Shown piece by piece: positions 1 through 4,489 of a stretch of 8,723 nucleotides of DNA. The stretch is from positions 1 to 8,723 of the forward strand of contig JAZADN010000009.1 of NCBI GenBank assembly GCA_036123585.1, given 5' to 3'. The position numbers and the translations under genes were made by a program. Every line of letters starts with the position of its first letter. The stretch's first letter is position 1. The notes below the pieces were generated by a model. It was not told the DNA's origin. It saw only the letters and a program-made list of their open reading frames with translations, and ran no database searches. This DNA comes from UBA9410 sp036123585. GTDB taxonomy: Bacteria > Actinomycetota > Acidimicrobiia > Acidimicrobiales > MedAcidi-G1.

Positions 1-79
1 GGACCGCCGGTTTCGCCAAGACGGGCCAGCGGCCCCGGGGAGCGACCAGATGAACAGCTGAACGCAGATCCACCCCCCG
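1..79 (+). other. leader RNA or 3' end of an upstream gene
   Basis: This stretch lies before a strong terminator and has no complete gene. All three forward frames are open from the window edge and close at TGA 51-53, TGA 59-61 and TAA 91-93, so an upstream gene could end here, but none of the three short tails is recognisable. It could instead be the 5' leader of the WhiB7-like gene. It holds a small hairpin (GGGCC 23-27 / GGCCC 31-35) and a purine-rich GGGGAG at 37-42. The CCGCCGG at 4-10 can pair with the right arm of the terminator downstream. The sequence alone does not decide between the two readings. Confidence 0.35.
37..61 (+). promoter_or_regulatory. possible three-codon leader ORF with Shine-Dalgarno
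   Basis: GGGGAG (37-42) is followed after 7 nt by ATG AAC AGC TGA (50-61), which would encode Met-Asn-Ser. The spacing is ideal for initiation. The terminator stem starts 19 nt after the stop. Known whiB7/wblC genes of mycobacteria and Streptomyces are induced by ribosome-targeting antibiotics through a short leader ORF and a terminator, so this layout in front of a WhiB7-like gene fits attenuation. A caveat is that the frame is also open upstream, so the same bases may simply be the end of a larger gene. Confidence 0.3.
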
Positions 80-116
80 AGGCCGCCGGATAAATCCGGC
101 GGCCTTCTCCGTTTTT
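80..116 (+). terminator. intrinsic terminator upstream of the WhiB7-like gene
   Basis: A perfect 11-bp stem (80-90 with 95-105) closes a TAAA loop and is followed by TTCTCCG and then five T (112-116), a textbook Rho-independent terminator on the plus strand. It ends either an upstream gene or, conditionally, the leader transcript of the WhiB7-like gene 88 nt downstream. The upstream CCGCCGG at 4-10 is identical to part of the left arm and could form a competing antiterminator with the right arm. Confidence 0.85.
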
Positions 117-203
117 CGGACCGGATCCATGCCTCGACCACCAAGACCCACCCCTCACGACCAGACCAAGACCCCTAACCGGAAACCCCACCCAGGAAGC
201 GAA

Positions 204-545
204 ATGACCATGCAGGTGCTGACCTATGAACGAGAGACCTGGCGGCAACAGGCCGCGTGCGAACGCCTCGGCGTCCCCACCCGCGTCTTCTTCTCCGAGG
301 ACCTCGGGGAGATCGCTCTAGCCAAGAACACCTGCGCCGAGTGCCCGGTGATGGAGGACTGCCTCGAGGGGGCCATCCGCCGCCGCGAGCCTTGGGGCGT
401 GTGGGGTGGCCAGCTGATTCGAAACGGCCACATCCTGGCCAACAAGCGACGTCGCGGTCGCCCGTCGAAGGTGCCGCGACCCGAGGACCAGCTGCCCGTG
501 GTGCCCATCCCGGCGCGCATCCGACAGGAGCTGCTCTCGGCCTGA
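204..545 (+). CDS. whiB7: WhiB7-like redox-sensing transcription factor
   Basis: A 113-aa WhiB-family regulator. Four cysteines, C19, C44, C47 and C53 (CX24CX2CX5C), are the [4Fe-4S] ligands of the family. The turn EPWGVWGG (62-69), used by WhiB proteins to contact region 4 of the primary sigma factor, is followed by a basic stretch with RGRPSK, an AT-hook core. EPWGVWGG plus RGRP is the combination seen in WhiB7/WblC, the activator of intrinsic antibiotic resistance and ribosome-stress genes; other WhiB classes lack the hook. The C-terminus, about 30 residues after the hook, is longer than in mycobacterial WhiB7. The start at ATG 204 is chosen for AGGA at 194-197 with good spacing and because the protein is WhiB-like from there; ATG 129 would add an unrelated Pro-rich tail with no ribosome site. 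ATG 210 is a close alternative. Regulation by attenuation is suggested by the leader. The family call is firm and the WhiB7 subclass is likely. Confidence 0.88.
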   Translation: MTMQVLTYERETWRQQAACERLGVPTRVFFSEDLGEIALAKNTCAECPVMEDCLEGAIRRREPWGVWGGQLIRNGHILANKRRRGRPSKVPRPEDQLPVVPIPARIRQELLSA

Positions 546-569
546 CCGAGGCGGCCTGAGAACGCCAAC

Positions 570-608
570 CACGGACCGGGGTGACGCCCCGACGAGCCCC
601 GGTCCGTG
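570..608 (+). terminator. 12-bp perfect stem-loop between whiB7 and tlpA
   Basis: CACGGACCGGGG (570-581) is exactly complementary to CCCCGGTCCGTG (597-608), giving a 12-bp GC-rich stem with a 15-nt loop, 24 nt after the regulator's stop. No T-run follows, so it would be the U-less terminator type often suggested for high-GC actinobacteria, a transcript-stabilising 3' hairpin, or a palindromic protein site. It contains GTG 581, the longest possible start of the next gene, which argues against that start. Confidence 0.5.
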
Positions 609-640
609 CGGCTCCCACCGTGCCAGTACCGTCGCGGATC

Positions 641-1171
641 GTGCCCCGATCCCAAGGCGGTCCCGGCGCCGCCCTCCTTGTCCTCTGCCTCGCCACGGCA
701 GCCCCGCTGCTGGCCGCCGGGTGCGGCTCTGGCGACGCGTCAATGATCCACGACGACGTGGCCACCCTCCCTTTCCAGCGTTGGGATGGCACCTCGACCA
801 CGCTGGCCGACCTCGTCGCCGCGGACGGCCGCCCCTTAGTCGTCAACCTGTGGGCCACCTGGTGCACGCCCTGCCTCGAGGAAATGCCCCACCTCCAGGC
901 CGCTCATGAGGACCGTGGCGACACGATCAACTTCGTTGGTCTCAACATCAGTGACTCACCGACCCGGGCTGCCGCCCGCGCCGACGAAATGGGCATCACC
1001 TACCTCCTCGGGCGAGATCCCGACGGCAACTTCAGCGAGGCGCTCGGCGCTGTGGGCCTGCCGGTAACCGCCTTCGTGAACAGCGCGGGCAAGGTCGTCC
1101 ACGTCCAACACGGGCCGTTGGACGCTGAAGCATTGGCCACCGCCATCGCCGACCGACTATCGACTCCCTAA
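641..1171 (+). CDS. TlpA/ResA-like thioredoxin-fold lipoprotein
   Basis: About 176 aa: a signal peptide with hydrophobic core ALLVLCLATAAPLLAAG and a lipobox cysteine at residue 28 (AAGC), then a thioredoxin fold. Active site WCTPC gives the CXXC pair C75/C78 inside VVNLWATWCTPC, and the cis-proline is in VGLPVT (P141). This is the TlpA/ResA/CcmG-like group of extracytoplasmic thiol reductants, which reduce disulfides in apocytochromes c or in the CuA site of oxidase subunit II. The lipid anchor would hold it on the outer face of the membrane. ccdA, the usual electron donor for such proteins, follows after 13 nt and is surely co-transcribed. Start is uncertain: GTG 581, 620 and 641 are all in frame with weak ribosome sites; 581 lies inside the stem-loop, and 641 leaves a normal 28-residue lipoprotein signal. 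Family call strong; exact client unknown. Confidence 0.88.
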   Translation: MPRSQGGPGAALLVLCLATAAPLLAAGCGSGDASMIHDDVATLPFQRWDGTSTTLADLVAADGRPLVVNLWATWCTPCLEEMPHLQAAHEDRGDTINFVGLNISDSPTRAAARADEMGITYLLGRDPDGNFSEALGAVGLPVTAFVNSAGKVVHVQHGPLDAEALATAIADRLSTP

Positions 1172-1184
1172 CCCGGAAGATCCC

Positions 1185-2285
1185 ATGATCGACGTCGGCC
1201 TCGCACTGCCTTTCACCCTCGGCCTAGTAACCGCGGTGAACCCGTGTGGTTTCGCCATGCTCCCCACCTGGTTGGGCTACTTCCTCGGCCGAGACAGCGC
1301 TGATGATGAGGCCCGCCCCGAACAGACGCTGCGCGGCCTGTCGGTCAGCCTGACCCTGACCAGCGCCTTCGTGCTGGTGTTCGGCCTTCTCGGCCTGGCC
1401 GTCAACACGATGGTCACCGAGGAGGCCGTGGCCTCGCGGACCCCGTGGGCAACCGTGGTGCTCGGCATCGCCTTCGTCCCGTGGGGTCTCGCCATGCTGT
1501 CCGGCCGCCAACTCCGTATCCCGTTTCTCAAGCCGGGGCGCGGACCCCGAAACCGGGAACTCTGGTCGGTCCTCGGGTTCGGCGCCTCGTACGCCGTGGT
1601 GTCGATCGGTTGCGCCGCCCCCATCTTCCTCCTCCACGTGGCTGACAGCTTCGGACGGGATGGAATGCTGGACGGGATCGCCGTCTACCTGGCCTTCGCC
1701 GCAGGGATGGCCGCCGTGGTCACGTCACTGACCCTGTCGCTGGCCATGGCCCGCGGTGGCGTGGCCCGCCACCTCCGCCGTCTGCTGCCGCACTTTGACC
1801 GGATCGGCGCCGTGTTCCTGATGCTGGGCGGCGCCTACCTGATCGTGTACGGCGTCTACGAAATCCGGATACTCCGCGATCCGGGGACCTCGTCTAACCC
1901 CATCGTGAACGCCGTCACCGATCTCCAGTCACACCTCACGAACTGGACGATGCAGGTTGGTGGCCTGCAACTCGGCCTGGCCCTGTGGTTGGTGGTGAGC
2001 ACTCTCGCCGTCTGGGGGATCGGCCCAGCTCTTATGGGACGGTTTCGCCGGTGGACGTGGTTAGCCCTGGTAGCCGCCTGGGTGGTGGCCGAGGGCATCG
2101 TCCATCGGGGCGACCTAGTGGTTGTACCCATCGGCCGCCTTGTCGGTGACTGGCCGGCTCGTATTGGAAACTGGCTCGACGAACCGTGGCGCTGGGCGAC
2201 GCCACTGGAGGTGCTGCTCACCGTCGCCGTGCTGCTCCTCGTCTACGGGACGGTCCGGGGCACAGTGGCCGGGCGCAGACGATGA
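1185..2285 (+). CDS. ccdA: CcdA-like transmembrane thiol-disulfide carrier with C-terminal extension
   Basis: A 366-aa polytopic membrane protein of the CcdA/DsbD transmembrane-domain family, which moves electrons from cytoplasmic thioredoxin to extracytoplasmic thiol proteins. Residues 1-226 form the usual six-helix core. The two redox cysteines are in NPCGFAMLP (C21, first helix) and IGCAAP (C143, fourth helix), each next to a proline as in the family. Residues from about 227 to 366 are extra: they contain roughly three more hydrophobic segments (about 256-285, 290-308, 341-361) and end in GRRR. Typical CcdA is 220-250 aa, so this tail is unusual. ATG 1185 has GGAAGA at 1175-1180. The gene follows the TlpA-like lipoprotein by 13 nt, its likely partner, and its TGA overlaps the next ATG. 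Probable role is cytochrome c or oxidase maturation, inferred from family and context. Confidence 0.88.
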   Translation: MIDVGLALPFTLGLVTAVNPCGFAMLPTWLGYFLGRDSADDEARPEQTLRGLSVSLTLTSAFVLVFGLLGLAVNTMVTEEAVASRTPWATVVLGIAFVPWGLAMLSGRQLRIPFLKPGRGPRNRELWSVLGFGASYAVVSIGCAAPIFLLHVADSFGRDGMLDGIAVYLAFAAGMAAVVTSLTLSLAMARGGVARHLRRLLPHFDRIGAVFLMLGGAYLIVYGVYEIRILRDPGTSSNPIVNAVTDLQSHLTNWTMQVGGLQLGLALWLVVSTLAVWGIGPALMGRFRRWTWLALVAAWVVAEGIVHRGDLVVVPIGRLVGDWPARIGNWLDEPWRWATPLEVLLTVAVLLLVYGTVRGTVAGRRR

Positions 2286-2956
2286 CCCGACCGGCGTCGA
2301 GTCCCGTAGACGACCGGTCCCCGGGCCGGGTCGAGCCCATCGGAAGCCTTGCCGACCTGCTGGCCCTGACCGACGTGGTGGAGGAACTCGAGGTCCGGTC
2401 CACGATCGGGGTGTGCGCCCTGCACGGTGGCGGCCTGGAACGGGCTACTGAGGTGGTGGCCCGCGAGGTAGCCGAGCGCACCGGAGCGTCGTATTACGCG
2501 GTGGTCCAGCCTGATGGGTGCCGCCGCCATCTGCCGTCCACCCTTTTCACGGCCGGCACATCCGATCGCCTCGACGCCTTCCTCGACCGCGTCGACACGG
2601 TCCTGTCGATCCACGGCTACGGCCGACACGACGACTTCTGGGCCGTGCTGGTCGGTGGTGCGGACCGAGCGACCGCCCACCACGTGGCCGGGCACCTACG
2701 GGGGGTGCTCCCCGACGAATACCGGGTAGTCGACGACGTGGAGGCCATGCCCCGCAGCCTGCGCGGCATGCATCCCGACAACCCGGTGAACCGGACTGGT
2801 GGCGGCGTCCAAGTGGAACTCCCACCCAGCATCCGATGGAACCGGGACCACCGCGACTGGTCGGATCGCGATGGCACACCACGTGCCGAACACCTGCAGA
2901 TCCTGATCGACGGCCTGGTGGCCGCCCTTGAAGACCCGGAGCGACGGGTCTCCTAG
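2282..2956 (+). CDS. poly-gamma-glutamate hydrolase (PghP/DUF867-like) family protein
   Basis: A 224-aa soluble protein with no signal peptide or membrane segment. The segment GVCALHGGGLERATEVVARE (43-62), SIHGYGR (109-115), VLVGG (122-126) and the late GGGVQVELP (173-181) match the pattern of the PghP/DUF867 family, zinc metallohydrolases related to carboxypeptidases and N-formylglutamate amidohydrolase. Candidate zinc ligands are H48, E53 and H111, and E179 is a candidate catalytic acid. Characterised members cut poly-gamma-glutamate and come from Bacillus phages, but chromosomal homologues have unknown substrates; nothing here shows the substrate. ATG 2282 overlaps the ccdA stop as ATGA, implying translational coupling; an upstream in-frame start at 2186 would lie deep inside ccdA. 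Its stop shares a CTAG with the stop of pdxH on the other strand. Family assignment is by motif recall, so moderate confidence. Confidence 0.72.
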   Translation: MTRPASSPVDDRSPGRVEPIGSLADLLALTDVVEELEVRSTIGVCALHGGGLERATEVVAREVAERTGASYYAVVQPDGCRRHLPSTLFTAGTSDRLDAFLDRVDTVLSIHGYGRHDDFWAVLVGGADRATAHHVAGHLRGVLPDEYRVVDDVEAMPRSLRGMHPDNPVNRTGGGVQVELPPSIRWNRDHRDWSDRDGTPRAEHLQILIDGLVAALEDPERRVS

Positions 2957-3615
2957 GGGGCCCGGCGCTCCACGATCCACTCGTAGCCGTCGTGGCGGTA
3001 GCGGAGCCGGTCGTGGAGGCGATCCGGACGGCCTTGCCAGAACTCGACCATCAAGGGTCGGACCCTGTAGCCGCCCCAGTGCCCGGGGCGCTCCACGTCC
3101 CGGCCCGCCCAGCGTTCTTCCGCCGCGGCGTAGGCGGCTTCCAAGGTGGCCCGGTCGGCCACCACGGTGCTCTGGTCCGAAGCCCACGCCCCCAACTGGC
3201 TGCCCCGTGGTCGGGTAGCCCAGTAGGCGACGGACTCGTCCTCCCCTATCCGTTCGGAGGTCCCGGTCACCCGCACCTGACGCCGCAGTTCCGTCCAACT
3301 GAACGTCAGGGCAGCTCGGCCAGAGGCATCCATTTCGACGGCCTTGTCACTGGTGTAGTTGGTGAACAGGACGAACCCTTCGGCGTCGACCTTCTTCAAC
3401 AGAACGTTGCGGGCCGATGGCCATCCGTCGACGGTGACGGTGCTCAGCACCATGGCGTTCGGCTCCCAATAGCCAGCTGCCTCGACCTCGCCGAACCAAC
3501 GCTGGAACTGGGCGAACGGGTCGTCGGCCAGATCGGCCTCGTCGAAGCCTTCGGTCTCGTACGCCTCGCGCACCTCACTCAGGTCCATGCCCCATGCCGA
3601 CATGGCGCCAGTCAA
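2953..3615 (-). CDS. pdxH: pyridoxamine 5'-phosphate oxidase
   Basis: A 220-aa FMN enzyme that oxidises pyridoxamine/pyridoxine 5'-phosphate to pyridoxal 5'-phosphate, the last step of PLP salvage. The split-barrel FMN region is clear: MVLSTVTVDGWPSARNVLLK (55-74), then FTNYTSDKA (84-92). The C-terminal PdxH signature RVRPLMVEFWQG..RLHDR (184-203) contains R199 and H201, matching the PLP-binding R197/H199 of E. coli, and the protein ends ERRAP where the family has RLAP. Length is normal. Start: TTG at 3615 has GGAGGG (plus 3622-3627) with 6-nt spacing; ATG 3603 and ATG 3588 have no well-placed site. No linked PLP gene is visible; the neighbours are unrelated. Confidence 0.95.
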   Translation of the reverse strand: MTGAMSAWGMDLSEVREAYETEGFDEADLADDPFAQFQRWFGEVEAAGYWEPNAMVLSTVTVDGWPSARNVLLKKVDAEGFVLFTNYTSDKAVEMDASGRAALTFSWTELRRQVRVTGTSERIGEDESVAYWATRPRGSQLGAWASDQSTVVADRATLEAAYAAAEERWAGRDVERPGHWGGYRVRPLMVEFWQGRPDRLHDRLRYRHDGYEWIVERRAP

Positions 3616-3671
3616 TCACGACCCTCCAGACGCCGACCGACCGGGCTCGGGGTCGGGCCTAGGGTCGGACA
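3616..3671. promoter_or_regulatory. divergent pdxH/crcB intergenic region
   Basis: Only 56 bp separate the divergent starts, so both promoters or overlapping leaders must lie here or within the genes. It contains CCGACC (3633-3638) and two copies of its complement GGTCGG (3651-3656 and 3663-3668), allowing alternative hairpins or an operator. I see no convincing -10/-35 and no match to the conserved fluoride (crcB-motif) riboswitch. Confidence 0.4.
3622..3627 (-). promoter_or_regulatory. Shine-Dalgarno selecting the TTG start of pdxH
   Basis: The minus strand reads GGAGGG here, 6 nt before TTG at 3615 and 18 nt before ATG at 3603. The spacing favours the TTG. Confidence 0.6.
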
Positions 3672-4070
3672 ATGTCGATGAATGGATCTCCCTCTGCGCG
3701 AGAACTTGCGTTCGTCGCCGTCGGAGGCGCAGTGGGCGCGGCCGCCCGGTGGGCACTTATCGAGGCAACAGCGGGTTCCGACGGTGGGGTCGCCGGGCCA
3801 GTGCTTCTGGCCAACGTGGTCGGCTGCGCCGTCCTCGGTCTGCTCCTCGGGCGGGGCGTCGCCGGTTCGGCCAGGCTTCTCCTCGGCGTCGGTCTCTGCG
3901 GTGGGCTCACCACGTTCTCCACGTTCGCAGTCGAGGTGGCAGATGCACTGCGCACCGACGACCTGCCCGGTGCCATCGGCTACACAGTGCTGTCAGTGGT
4001 CGGCGGCCTTTGCGCCTTCGTCCTCGGACGTCAAACCGGACGGGCAACCACGAAGGCACCCTCGTGCTGA
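3672..4070 (+). CDS. crcB: CrcB/Fluc fluoride channel subunit 1
   Basis: A 132-aa four-helix membrane protein of the CrcB/Fluc family, which exports fluoride as a dimer. Family marks: GGAVGAAARW (18-27), pore asparagine N48 in ANVVGC, and GLCGGLTTFSTF (74-85) with the phenylalanine box. Basic residues are on the N-terminal side, the helix 2-3 loop and the C-terminal tail (RQTGRATTK), while the other two loops are net acidic, predicting both ends in the cytoplasm. ATG 3672 is used, with ATG 3678 as an alternative; AGGG at 3661-3664 is a modest ribosome site. The second crcB overlaps its 3' end, so the two are translated together. Confidence 0.95.
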   Translation: MSMNGSPSARELAFVAVGGAVGAAARWALIEATAGSDGGVAGPVLLANVVGCAVLGLLLGRGVAGSARLLLGVGLCGGLTTFSTFAVEVADALRTDDLPGAIGYTVLSVVGGLCAFVLGRQTGRATTKAPSC

Positions 4071-4429
4071 CCACCCGATTCCTGACGATGGGCGCGTTCC
4101 TACTGCTAGCCGGGGCCGGGGCCTCGCTCCGCTTCCTGGCCAGCCAGCCCAACAGACGTTGGCCGGGTGGCCACGTCGGCACGATGGCCGTCAACGTGGC
4201 CGGCTCGCTGGCCCTTGGGTTGCTGGCCGGAACCGGCGACGCCGCGCTCACAGTGGTCGGCACGGGTGGGTTGGGCGCCCTGACCACCTTCTCGACCTTC
4301 GCCGCCGACGCTACCGGGATGGCCAACACCCGCGTGGGGCGGCGCAACGGACGGGCCCTCGGTCACGTGGTCAACACCCTGGTGCTCGGCGTGGGCGCCG
4401 CAGCGCTCGGCCTGCACCTTTCTGCCTGA
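4064..4429 (+). CDS. crcB: CrcB/Fluc fluoride channel subunit 2
   Basis: A 121-aa second CrcB/Fluc subunit: pore asparagine N44 in AVNVAGS and LGALTTFSTF (70-79) are intact. Charges are the reverse of subunit 1: basic residues cluster in the helix 1-2 loop (R23, R31, R32) and the helix 3-4 loop (TRVGRRNGR), while the termini are nearly neutral, predicting both ends outside. The two proteins should therefore form an antiparallel heterodimer, as known for paired crcB genes in other bacteria. Start at GTG 4064, inside the end of the first gene (7-nt overlap), has GAAGG at 4052-4056 with 7-nt spacing; ATG 4088 would cut the N-terminus and lacks a ribosome site. Several much longer reads of this frame, reaching back to 3587, are out of frame with crcB1 and not real. 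Confidence 0.92.
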   Translation: MLTTRFLTMGAFLLLAGAGASLRFLASQPNRRWPGGHVGTMAVNVAGSLALGLLAGTGDAALTVVGTGGLGALTTFSTFAADATGMANTRVGRRNGRALGHVVNTLVLGVGAAALGLHLSA

Positions 4430-4458
4430 GCCAGTCCACCAAACGATCCCGGCCACAG

Positions 4459-4482
4459 AAAAGGGAATCGCCCGGTCGGGCG
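4459..4482 (-). terminator. possible terminator after serS
   Basis: Just past the serS stop, the minus strand has CGCCCG-AC-CGGGCG (plus 4469-4482), effectively a 5-bp stem with a 4-nt loop, followed by ATTCCC and four T. The stem is short and the T-run interrupted, so this is a weak candidate. No T-run follows it on the plus strand, so it does not serve crcB. Confidence 0.4.
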
Positions 4483-4489
4483 GCGCCCC

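Noticed and set aside
129..203. Longer start for the WhiB gene at ATG 129
   Set aside because: No ribosome site and a Pro-rich tail foreign to WhiB; ATG 204 has AGGA well placed and gives the family N-terminus.
2186..2281. Upstream start of the PghP-like gene inside ccdA
   Set aside because: It would overlap ccdA by 100 nt with an Arg-rich junk N-terminus; the ATGA junction at 2282 is the normal coupled start.
3616..3671. Fluoride riboswitch upstream of crcB
   Set aside because: The conserved sequence blocks and pseudoknot of the crcB motif are absent and the space is too short.
3587..4063. Long frame running through crcB1 into crcB2, suggesting a fusion
   Set aside because: The part before 4064 is out of frame with crcB1 and reads as Arg/Pro-rich noise; GTG 4064 with GAAGG is a proper start.
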